From: Dyadobacter bucti
GTDB taxonomy: Bacteria; Bacteroidota; Bacteroidia; Cytophagales; Spirosomataceae
DNA: 64,000 nucleotides
NCBI RefSeq assembly: GCF_005869225.1
Contig: NZ_SWFP01000001.1
Coordinates: forward strand, 248,001 to 312,000
Reading direction: 5' to 3'
Shown: positions 8,790 to 16,260 of the stretch, one piece after another
How the letters are laid out: every line of letters begins with the position of its first letter
Position numbering within the stretch: position 1 is the first letter of the stretch
Translations under genes and position numbers: made by a program
The notes under the pieces: generated by a model
Seen by the model: the letters and a program-made list of their open reading frames with translations, nothing else
Told to the model about the DNA's origin: nothing
Database searches by the model: none

Positions 8790-10511
8790 TTATTGATTTC
8801 CCGAAAAACCGGCTTTACTGATCCGTCGGATCCTGCCGTCACTTTTGGTCATCACATACATTTCTTTTGTAAAGCCGTCATATTCTATCCTTACGTCTAC
8901 CCGTTCCGAACCGGACATTTTACGGAGGCTGGTTTCGTTTCCGTTTTGGACGATCATCATCTCATGCACCGTAGAGTCGGACAGAGCCTTGTTGATGTTG
9001 ACATAAAAAATACGCCCGTTGACGATATCGCCAAAAATATATTTGTCTTTCAGTGCATCAATTTTTCCTTCATACACATAGCCGCCACTGATCGCATTCC
9101 CGTCGATATGATCATATAATGCGAAGGGTTTGACCGTTTTTGCTGTCTCTGCACCAGGCAGTTTGTATACATTTTTCAGATCTTTCGGCGAAATCCCGTA
9201 GTTGCCTTCCTGTACATTCCATCCGTAATCGCCCCCCTTTTGTATAATATTGATTTCTTCAAAATTGGATTCTCCGACTTCAGTGCTGAACATTGTTTTT
9301 CCATTTGTCATGTGCCAGGACATTCTGTGAGGGTTCCTAAACCCGTATGCGTAAATCTCCTTCCGGACCAAAGGGTCTGTATCGTTTACGAAAGGATTGT
9401 CTGCCGGGATTCCATACCGGCCATTTTTGCTGTTATTTCCCAATGGATCAATACGGATAATCGTACCCAGCAGGGAGTTTTTCGAGTGGCACAACTCAGG
9501 ATGTTTGCCAATCGTCGATCCGCCGTCGCCGGTGCCTATGTATAGCATTCCGTAATCCTTATCGTTTTTCGACAGCCCCGGCACAAAACCGATATCCTGC
9601 GTACCGTGCACATTTCCAGGCACATTAATACGGACTAACTCCCGTCTTTCACCCTTGAATACCGGACTTTGAACATCAATATTTTTCCATTCCGAAACCA
9701 CCCATTGCAGGAACACCTTTACTGAATCAGCATATTCGTAATCTGCTTTTTTGCCTTTAAATGCCTCCGTGTGGGTAAGGTAGATTAAACCATTATTCAG
9801 ATAGTCTGGATGAAAGGCAAAACTTCCCAGGCCGGTACCTAACCCCGGTTCATTGATATAATTTTCTACCAATGGCCTGATATCCAGAAAAGTATTCACT
9901 TGTCCATTTTCGATACGATGAATAATTCCACGCTGGTCACTCACATATAGTGTACCATCGCCTGAGGGATGTGGCCGCATATTGGCGATCCTTGTTCGGG
10001 GCATCTTATCGCTTGATGGAGGAATCAGAACAAAATCTTCGAGCTCTATCTGCAAGCCTGATTTGGTCACCGGCGCAGCGAGTCTGGGAGCTATAGTTAC
10101 CTCTTTCTTAACAATTAATGGCTTAATACCGTGAACTTTGGTTTCATCCTCAATATAGCCGAGGATCGCATTGATCTCTTCTTTCTTAAGAAAATCGAAA
10201 GGTGGCATGATCAGTTTGTAGCGTCGGCTCAGACTTACCGCCCGTTCATCACCTGCCTCAATGAATTTTCCCGGATTGGTGATAAAACTTGTTAACACAT
10301 CTTTGGACAGCAGGCTGGTAATCCCTCCGAGCGGCGGCCCGATACCATCATCCTGCAATGCATGGCAGGACACACAGTTTGTCGTAAAAAGTTCTTTTCC
10401 ATTCAGGGCAGCAGCGGTGCCTTGGCTCAATTTAGCTTTTTTGTTTGCGGCACAGCCCGCGAAACCAATCAGTAGGATCAGGAAAAAAGGGTAGCGTAAA
10501 ATTCGGAACAT
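8790..10511 (-). CDS. PQQ-type aldose sugar (glucose/sorbosone) dehydrogenase with N-terminal cytochrome c, lipoprotein
   Basis: 573 residues. The N-terminus has a lipobox (GFAGC, Cys20). A cytochrome c domain follows with haem motif CVSCH at 46-50 and a later IMPPFDF that may give the Met ligand. From about residue 150 onward there is a six-bladed propeller of the glucose/sorbosone dehydrogenase family, with motifs such as GLGSFAFHPDYLNNGLIYLTH, IGTGDGGS and AYGFRNPHRMSW. This family oxidises aldose sugars with PQQ and differs from the eight-bladed quinoproteins elsewhere in the window. The fused haem domain suggests direct electron transfer at the outer membrane. The gene is oriented as its neighbours but separated by about 130 bp. 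Confidence 0.92.
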   Translation of the reverse strand: MFRILRYPFFLILLIGFAGCAANKKAKLSQGTAAALNGKELFTTNCVSCHALQDDGIGPPLGGITSLLSKDVLTSFITNPGKFIEAGDERAVSLSRRYKLIMPPFDFLKKEEINAILGYIEDETKVHGIKPLIVKKEVTIAPRLAAPVTKSGLQIELEDFVLIPPSSDKMPRTRIANMRPHPSGDGTLYVSDQRGIIHRIENGQVNTFLDIRPLVENYINEPGLGTGLGSFAFHPDYLNNGLIYLTHTEAFKGKKADYEYADSVKVFLQWVVSEWKNIDVQSPVFKGERRELVRINVPGNVHGTQDIGFVPGLSKNDKDYGMLYIGTGDGGSTIGKHPELCHSKNSLLGTIIRIDPLGNNSKNGRYGIPADNPFVNDTDPLVRKEIYAYGFRNPHRMSWHMTNGKTMFSTEVGESNFEEINIIQKGGDYGWNVQEGNYGISPKDLKNVYKLPGAETAKTVKPFALYDHIDGNAISGGYVYEGKIDALKDKYIFGDIVNGRIFYVNINKALSDSTVHEMMIVQNGNETSLRKMSGSERVDVRIEYDGFTKEMYVMTKSDGRIRRISKAGFSGNQ

Positions 10512-10592
10512 TCAGTGTCGAATAAGTCTTTTTTAGAGTTTCAGGCAATGTTAAGGATAAAATTTCTATGAAAAAACGGATGATTATATAAT

Positions 10593-10620
10593 AAAAAAAG
10601 CCGGAATATTTCCGGCTCTT
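10593..10620 (-). terminator. Rho-independent terminator
   Basis: AGCCGGAA (10600-10607) pairs with TTCCGGCT (10611-10618). The run of A residues just below the hairpin reads as a T tract on the minus strand. It serves the small secreted-protein gene ending at 10644. Confidence 0.85.
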
Positions 10621-10643
10621 CATTTGGATGTGGGAAGGTTTCG

Positions 10644-10964
10644 TTATCCTACATTATTTCCATCTTTATCAAGTTTCACCCGGGCACTTTCACTGCCTTT
10701 GGCTACTTGCAATTCGTAATATTGTGACTTGTCTTCTCCCGTCACGAGGAAAGCCTTGGTAACTTTCCATCCTGAGAACTCTTCACCTTTGATGGTTTTT
10801 TTGATCCCTTCGGGGAGATCTTCCGGTTTAACCGCTACCTTTTCCTGTTTCGTAACAGCGAAAGCCGTCGTCTCTGTTTTTCTGTTCTCACCTGCTGTGC
10901 TCGTCTGAACGGAAGCGAAGGATATCATTGTCAGGGCCAGGGCCGATACTATTAGCTTTTTCAT
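10644..10964 (-). CDS. Small secreted PepSY-like protein (copy 1)
   Basis: 106 residues with a signal peptide (MKKLIVSALALTMISFASVQTSTAG). The mature part (VKPEDLPEGIKKTIKGEEFSGWKVTKAFLVTGEDKSQYYELQV...KLDKDGNNV) matches the pattern of the PepSY-like / BLIP-like domain family common in Bacteroidota. No enzymatic residues are apparent; proteins of this type are periplasmic and poorly understood. The neighbour at 11162 is a clear paralogue, aligned over nearly the whole mature region, so this is a tandem duplication. Confidence 0.8.
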   Translation of the reverse strand: MKKLIVSALALTMISFASVQTSTAGENRKTETTAFAVTKQEKVAVKPEDLPEGIKKTIKGEEFSGWKVTKAFLVTGEDKSQYYELQVAKGSESARVKLDKDGNNVG

Positions 10965-11161
10965 GATCTGTGTTATTTTTCAATGTTTGACTTTAACAGT
11001 TTTGCGTCTGTCATTACAGAAGCATTGATGTTTAAAGAACTAACATCATTATGCCAAAACACATAATACATTGATTATTAATAGGTTATAAAAACAAACC
11101 TCTTTTCATTGTGTCTATTGAAATCCACGTTTTGTGGGTTTTGTCTTCAAAAACAGCATGA

Positions 11162-11461
11162 TCAGTTCAACACATTTCCGTCTTTATCGACCTTGATGCG
11201 CGTCTGCTCATCGGTTTTCCGGACCACCAGCTCGTAGTATTGAGAGTTGTCTTCATTGGTGATCAGAAATGCTTCCGTAATCGTCCAGCCTGTGTACGAT
11301 TTTGCGTTCATAGTGTTTTTAACTTTTTCCGGAAGATCATCAAGCTCGACTGCGACCCGCTCCTGCGACTGGCAGATATGAGATGGTACTGCGAAGGCTG
11401 TTTCGGTCAAAAAACATGTGCCGAAAGTCAATGCCAGTAAGAATGTGATGCGGTTTTTCAT
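11162..11461 (-). CDS. Small secreted PepSY-like protein (copy 2)
   Basis: 99 residues with signal peptide MKNRITFLLALTFGTCFLTETAFA. The mature part shares with copy 1 the order DLPE-KxKxT-x-GW-x-T-AFL-T-ED-SQYYEL-V and the end KVDKDGN. The 197-bp gap to copy 1 includes an imperfect stem near 11128-11148 (AAATCCACG/TGTGGGTTT) that may end this transcript. The two copies have diverged enough to differ in ligand or partner, which is not known. Confidence 0.78.
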   Translation of the reverse strand: MKNRITFLLALTFGTCFLTETAFAVPSHICQSQERVAVELDDLPEKVKNTMNAKSYTGWTITEAFLITNEDNSQYYELVVRKTDEQTRIKVDKDGNVLN

Positions 11462-11609
11462 AATATTTTGGAATTAAATCTGGATGTATAAATCTTCATG
11501 TCTGATGATCTAAAAGCATGCCGGATGTTGACCGAAGTAATGTCAGAAAGAAAATATCGTCTGTCAGATTGTGTAAGCCAGAAGATAGTGCATCTAAATA
11601 TTTCAAAAA

Positions 11610-12395
11610 TCACTTGGCCGTCCAGCCGCCGTCAACCGTCACTACCGACCCAACCATGTAGCTGGCTGCGCTGCTGGATAGAAAAATGGCCGCGCCCTGG
11701 ATTTCCCGGAGGTTTGCCCATCGTTTTAACGCGGTGGCCCCGAGGATAATGTTCCTTGCATCGTCGCTTTCTGCGATAGGGATGTTCATTTCAGTCAAAA
11801 ACGGCCCCGGGCAAATAGCATTGACCATAATATTAAAAGGTGCAAGTTCCAGTCCGAGTGCCCGGGTCATTTGCACTACGGCACCTTTGCTGGCCGTGTA
11901 GGGGGTTCTGTCCGCAAGACCAACCAGCCCAAGGGTACTGGCCAGGTTGATGATCCGCCCGCTGCCGCTCTTTTTCATGTAGGGAATTACAGCCCTGGAC
12001 GCGAGCCAGGTGCCGTTTACATTTACCTCCATCACTTTGGTAAAATCCTCATAAGCGAGCTGGTCGATCGGCCCGCGGATATTGATCCCGGCACTATTGA
12101 TCAGGATATCTATTTTACCAAATGTTTCCATAGCAAACCTCGCCATATCTTCCGTTTGGCGCATACTGGTGATGTCGGCTGCATAGGAAATCACCCGCGT
12201 CCCGAAGGCCTCACTAAGCTCAGTTGCACTTTTTTCGCCTTCTGCGGCATTACGGTTGACGAGGATAACGTCCGCCCCCGCAGAAGCCAGTCCAGCCGCT
12301 ATCGCAAACCCCAGGCCTTTGGAGCCCCCTGTAATGACGGCCGCTTTACCGGTGAGGTCGAAAAGCTTAATCCCCGGAAGTAATTCTTGAAGCAT
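11610..12395 (-). CDS. SDR family oxidoreductase
   Basis: About 261 residues from the ATG at 12395. I chose it because the longer frame from 12464 would overlap the upstream esterase by 61 bp. The NAD(P) motif is TGGSKGLG (residues 22-29), then NSAG and the catalytic YTASK; the C-terminus GSVVTVDGGW is typical of classical SDRs of the gluconate 5-dehydrogenase/KDG reductase type. It follows the esterase by 8 bp on the same strand, so the two are probably co-transcribed. Substrate unknown; a sugar acid or cyclic alcohol is plausible. Confidence 0.88.
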   Translation of the reverse strand: MLQELLPGIKLFDLTGKAAVITGGSKGLGFAIAAGLASAGADVILVNRNAAEGEKSATELSEAFGTRVISYAADITSMRQTEDMARFAMETFGKIDILINSAGINIRGPIDQLAYEDFTKVMEVNVNGTWLASRAVIPYMKKSGSGRIINLASTLGLVGLADRTPYTASKGAVVQMTRALGLELAPFNIMVNAICPGPFLTEMNIPIAESDDARNIILGATALKRWANLREIQGAAIFLSSSAASYMVGSVVTVDGGWTAK

Positions 12396-12403
12396 CGAAA
12401 AAA

Positions 12404-13264
12404 TCAGTACTGGTGAAATGCCTGGGATACAAATTCCAATACGACAGGAAGCGACTGCCGCCAATAGGTCCAGTTATGCGCCCCGTCCCTGATGCGGAAT
12501 TCATGAGGAATTTCCTTTTTTCTCATCGCAATGTGAACAAGGCTGTTTCCTTCAAACAAAAAATCGTCATCGCCGCAATCTATAAACCAGCGTACTGCTT
12601 TTTTCTGTGCATCGGGCATGTTATTCACCAATGCCAGCGCGCTGTGCCTACTGTAATAATTGGCAACTACTGTATCCTGAACATCCGGATTATTTCTCAA
12701 CAGGTTCTTTTTAGCATCTTCCAGGGTGATAGGACCGGTGGAAGCACTGAGCGGACATGCCGACGAAAACAGCTCAGGATGGTGCAAGGCATACATAAAG
12801 CTCCCTCCCCCTCCCATCGACAGACCGGCGATAGCCCGATATCTTTTTTCGCCTTTGATACGGTATTTCTTTTCCACGAAAGGCATCAGTTCCTGAAAGA
12901 AAAAGTCTTCGTAAGGCCAGTCGCCCTTCACATCGTTAAAATATCCCCGGCGTCCGGTATCGGCATCGGGCATGACAATGATCATCGGCGTTGCAGTGCC
13001 TTCTCTGATCGCCTTGTCGGCAATATTTAGAACCTCCCCGAACTGTACCCAGCCTGTATGGTTGTCCCCGGCTCCGTGCAAAAGATATAGTACCGGATAG
13101 CTTCTTTCGGACGTGGCATAATCGGGCGGAAGGTATATTGCAAACTTCCTTTCCGATTTCAGCAGTTTGCTCGGAAGAGACACGTTATCAAGTACTTTTC
13201 CGGTCTGCGCAAAAAGAGTCGCCGCGCAGAAACAAGCAAGCAGGGTAAATGTTATTCTTTTCAT
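12404..13264 (-). CDS. Secreted alpha/beta-hydrolase esterase (CE1/esterase D-like)
   Basis: 286 residues with signal peptide MKRITFTLLACFCAATLFAQ. The nucleophile elbow is GLSMGG with Ser149; DCGDDDFLFEGN and DGAHNWTYW supply the probable acidic residue and His. The YLPPDYATSERSYPVLYLLHGAG opening is characteristic of the putative esterase family that contains feruloyl and acetyl-xylan esterases and enterochelin esterase-like enzymes. It is first in a likely two-gene operon with the SDR. It may free sugars from ester-decorated glycans in the periplasm, consistent with other hydrolases in the window. Confidence 0.88.
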   Translation of the reverse strand: MKRITFTLLACFCAATLFAQTGKVLDNVSLPSKLLKSERKFAIYLPPDYATSERSYPVLYLLHGAGDNHTGWVQFGEVLNIADKAIREGTATPMIIVMPDADTGRRGYFNDVKGDWPYEDFFFQELMPFVEKKYRIKGEKRYRAIAGLSMGGGGSFMYALHHPELFSSACPLSASTGPITLEDAKKNLLRNNPDVQDTVVANYYSRHSALALVNNMPDAQKKAVRWFIDCGDDDFLFEGNSLVHIAMRKKEIPHEFRIRDGAHNWTYWRQSLPVVLEFVSQAFHQY

Positions 13265-13336
13265 GAAGCAATTTTGGTTGTTCGGATGTTCGTACTAACT
13301 TCCAAAAGTAACTTCCTGCTGCGCTATACCCTTGTA

Positions 13337-13395
13337 TGCCACGAATGCACAAATTTGCACGAAGGCAATTCGTGTTTATCCGTGCATTCGTGGCA
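13337..13395. repeat. Long-arm inverted repeat between esterase and oxidoreductase genes
   Basis: TGCCACGAATGCAC at 13337-13350 is exactly inverted as GTGCATTCGTGGCA at 13382-13395, around a 31-base spacer that contains a smaller GCACGAA/TTCGTG pairing. It lies after the Gfo/Idh/MocA gene (minus strand). It may act as a terminator or be a repeat-family hairpin; there is no T run of note. Confidence 0.7.
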
Positions 13396-13405
13396 ATAAT
13401 AGATG

Positions 13406-14785
13406 TTATTTCTTCTTCATTTTCATCGAAACCGGATCCCAGTTGATGACCTTTTTTTCAAAATAACTTTCATTACATGCAAGAACCGGAGCCGCAGCCC
13501 GGAAACCGAAAACCGGATCTTCGACTGTTCCCAGACTTCCTTTTTTGATGTTTTCAAAGAAATCCCGGAAATGGTTGGCATGCGCATCGTCCTCTTTGGG
13601 AGCTTCAAATTTCACTTCTTTTACCGGCTCAGCTTTTCGCGTATCTTCCGGATACTGGGCGTCGTACTGTTTTTTAAATTCTTTTTGTTCGCGCTCGGAA
13701 AAAGTATTATAGCTGTCATAACCCCCGTAACCCGGCGCTTTCGGCAGTTTTTTTTGGGTAAGGATCAAATTATTTTCGGTAAACTCGATCTGTCCTTCTG
13801 TACCGATGATCCGCGTGTTATTGGCGATCGCCCCTGCATTGGCGAAGTTCACCCGGAGCACCATCTGGAAGTTGGCATGAATATCCGTTTTGGGATAGTC
13901 AAGAATAGACACCAGTACGTCCGGTACGTCACGCCCGTCTTTCCAGTAGCTTAGCTCCCCCGATGAAAATATACGTTCTGGCCCAAGTGAATTGGTTACG
14001 AAGTGGACACCTGTAATCAAATGCACAAAAAGGTCGCCGGCAACACCGGTACCATAGTCCCGGTAGTTTCTCCATCTGAAAAAGCGTTTTGCATCAAACG
14101 GCACTTTTGGCGCATCACCCAGGTATGCGTCCCAGTCAAGAGTGGTGACAGAAGCATCGGTCGGGATCGAATAATTCCAGGCGCCTATCGAGTTGAAACG
14201 GTCATTATTGGATTCTACATAATTGATCTCCCCGATATCTCCCGCTTGCAGAAGCCTTTTTGCTTCCCTGAAGGAAGCAGAACTGATCCGCTGGCTGCCG
14301 ATCTGCATCGTTTTTCCTGATTTTTTCCATGCATCGATCACCGAAAGGCCTTCATTGATATGATGCACCATCGGTTTTTCACAATATACATGTTTTCCTG
14401 CCTGCAGAGATGCCTTGGTAATGTGGTCATGCCAGTGATCCGGAGTTACGACAAGCACCGCGTCGATATCCTTTCTTTCCAGAACCTGCCGGTAGTCACG
14501 GGTAGTAAAAATATCCTTTCCAAAAACCTCTTTTACACGTGTGAGCCGACCATCGTACAAATCTGCGGCTGCAACAAATTCCACATCCGGGGAACTGCGC
14601 AAAGCGGCTTTTGTATCCTGGTGTCCCTGGATGCCCATTCCGATTGTAGCAAAACGGATTTTATCGTTAGGACTGATTTTTTTCAGGTCCCGTATGATGT
14701 TAAACGGCTTTGCAATACTTTCGGTAGCTACGAGCGCAGAGGCCGCAGTGACATTTCTAAGAAAATTCCTTCGGGTCGGATTCAT
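13406..14785 (-). CDS. Gfo/Idh/MocA family oxidoreductase with Tat signal
   Basis: 459 residues. The N-terminus TRRNFLRNVTAASALVA is a Tat signal. A Rossmann domain follows (FATIGMGIQGHQDTKAAL), with the family motif EKP at 136-138 (YCEKPMVHH) and a C-terminal alpha/beta domain ending in a Bacteroidota-type tail. Such NAD(P)-dependent enzymes oxidise or reduce sugars and inositols; exported members have been linked to 3-keto-glycoside formation and glycoside cleavage. The downstream DUF1080 lipoprotein (15434) is in keeping with that. Transcribed divergently from the DinB gene. The exact substrate is not known. Confidence 0.9.
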   Translation of the reverse strand: MNPTRRNFLRNVTAASALVATESIAKPFNIIRDLKKISPNDKIRFATIGMGIQGHQDTKAALRSSPDVEFVAAADLYDGRLTRVKEVFGKDIFTTRDYRQVLERKDIDAVLVVTPDHWHDHITKASLQAGKHVYCEKPMVHHINEGLSVIDAWKKSGKTMQIGSQRISSASFREAKRLLQAGDIGEINYVESNNDRFNSIGAWNYSIPTDASVTTLDWDAYLGDAPKVPFDAKRFFRWRNYRDYGTGVAGDLFVHLITGVHFVTNSLGPERIFSSGELSYWKDGRDVPDVLVSILDYPKTDIHANFQMVLRVNFANAGAIANNTRIIGTEGQIEFTENNLILTQKKLPKAPGYGGYDSYNTFSEREQKEFKKQYDAQYPEDTRKAEPVKEVKFEAPKEDDAHANHFRDFFENIKKGSLGTVEDPVFGFRAAAPVLACNESYFEKKVINWDPVSMKMKKK

Positions 14786-14941
14786 CGGAAGTTGTGACTA
14801 AGAGTGATGTAACATATTGAATTCTCTAAAATAAGGAATAAATGCAGACCTTGGCAACAGCCCGCAAATAAGTGCATTCCGAAGCCTGAATGATTATATT
14901 TTTTCCAAAAGATTTATTAAAACTTATTGTCCGTTACCGAT

Positions 14942-15427
14942 ATGAAAACAGACCAGGAGAAGAAATTAGTCAGCGAATTGATAGTCCTGATTGAGAAAGG
15001 AAATGCCCACGTGACATTTGACGAAGCCATAGCAGAACTGCCCGCGAACCAACGCACAGTTGTGCCCGAAAACCTACCATACAGCATCTGGCAGCTCGTG
15101 GAGCACCTGCGGATCAGCCAGAAGGACATTGTGGATTTTTCGGCATCCGACCGGTTTGAAGCCCTGGTCTGGCCGGACGATTACTGGCCGAAGAAAGTCG
15201 CAGATCATGTCAGTGACGAAACATGGGAAACCTCTCTGGAACAGATCCGGGATGACCGGAACCGTTTTTTTGATCTGCTCAGGGACGACAAAAATGATAT
15301 CTTCAAAGCATTTCAGTGGGGCGACGGACAGTCGCTGCTGCGCGAGGCCCTGCTGATCGCAGACCACAATTCCTACCATACCGCAGAAATTGTGGTCGTG
15401 CGCAGGCTGCTGAAAAGCTGGCGTTAG
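14942..15427 (+). CDS. DinB family protein
   Basis: About 161 residues from the ATG at 14942; an upstream TTG at 14927 is less likely. It is a four-helix bundle of the DinB/YfiT-like type. WQLVEHLRISQKD in the first half and LLIADHNSYHTAEIVVVRRLL at the end supply the metal-binding histidines of the family. Members are putative metal-dependent enzymes; some are thiol transferases using bacillithiol or mycothiol, but no activity can be assigned here. It ends 6 bp before the convergent DUF1080 gene. Confidence 0.85.
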   Translation: MKTDQEKKLVSELIVLIEKGNAHVTFDEAIAELPANQRTVVPENLPYSIWQLVEHLRISQKDIVDFSASDRFEALVWPDDYWPKKVADHVSDETWETSLEQIRDDRNRFFDLLRDDKNDIFKAFQWGDGQSLLREALLIADHNSYHTAEIVVVRRLLKSWR

Positions 15428-15433
15428 GAGTCT

Positions 15434-16072
15434 TTACAGTTCCTCGATCGTAATATCCTTGTAAGCAACGAGCGCCTTGCCTCCGCCATGGATCTGCATG
15501 CCTATCACGCCGCTTTGTGGAATGCTTTTGTCAGGTTCGGTATAATCTACTGTTTGTTTCCCGTTCAGCCAGATCTGGATGTGGCCTTTGTCGCTTTTTA
15601 CTTCATAGTCATTCCAGTCGCCGGGTTTCAGTATGCCCGCGACCATGGCTGAATCGGGAGCTACGAGCGTTTTGTTTCTTCTTGACTCGTCATATAAGCT
15701 CGCCCAATAGCCGTCCCCAAGGTCAGCCTGATAGCCGACCATTTCATAGGAAGGATCTTTGGACCTCACACTATTGAATTGTACGCCCGTATTGATAAAA
15801 CCCTCGGTCCCGCTGAGTTTGAATTTCAGTTTCAGCAGAAAGTCGGAATAGGTTTTTGTTGTACAGAGGAAATTGTTGTGCGGAACAGTTTCTTCCAGCG
15901 ATCCTCCGGTAATGGCACCGTCAACGATCTGCCAGGTTTTGAGGGTGTCTCCTTCCCACCCGGTAAAGTCTTTGCCGTTAAAAATGGAGACCGACTTTGT
16001 TTCGTTTGCGGATTTGCAACCCGATAAAAATAAAACTATGACTAAAAAAAGGACTATCTGCGCTTTTATCAT
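15434..16072 (-). CDS. DUF1080 / 3-keto-disaccharide hydrolase-like lipoprotein
   Basis: 212 residues. The lipobox LSGC places the anchored Cys at 19. The rest is one DUF1080 domain (SIFNGKDFTGWEGDTLKTWQIVDGAITGG ... FINTGVQFNSVR ... IGMQIHGGG), a concanavalin-like beta sandwich. Characterised relatives hydrolyse 3-keto-glycosides, which would pair with a Gfo/Idh/MocA sugar oxidase such as the one encoded next to it at 13406. Membrane anchoring suggests action at the outer membrane or periplasm. Convergent with DinB. Length is that of a single-domain member. Confidence 0.88.
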   Translation of the reverse strand: MIKAQIVLFLVIVLFLSGCKSANETKSVSIFNGKDFTGWEGDTLKTWQIVDGAITGGSLEETVPHNNFLCTTKTYSDFLLKLKFKLSGTEGFINTGVQFNSVRSKDPSYEMVGYQADLGDGYWASLYDESRRNKTLVAPDSAMVAGILKPGDWNDYEVKSDKGHIQIWLNGKQTVDYTEPDKSIPQSGVIGMQIHGGGKALVAYKDITIEEL

Positions 16073-16260
16073 AACTTAAACCGTTTTGATTGTGTACTAC
16101 TTTTACCCGAAACTCTTGTTAAGATCAAAAGACCCCGACCCACATACTTTACTATTGCCGGTGAAACAGACAGTCACCCGTTTTTCATTAATATCCGTAT
16201 TTTTAGAAGGAGTATTTTCCTGTTCCGGTTATTTCCAGAAAAATAAAGCAGAAAGTTATA

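Noticed and set aside
12396..12464. A longer SDR beginning at 12464
   Set aside because: It would overlap the esterase gene by 61 bp; the ATG at 12395 gives the standard SDR start.
14927..14941. A TTG start for DinB
   Set aside because: An ATG five codons downstream gives the normal family N-terminus.
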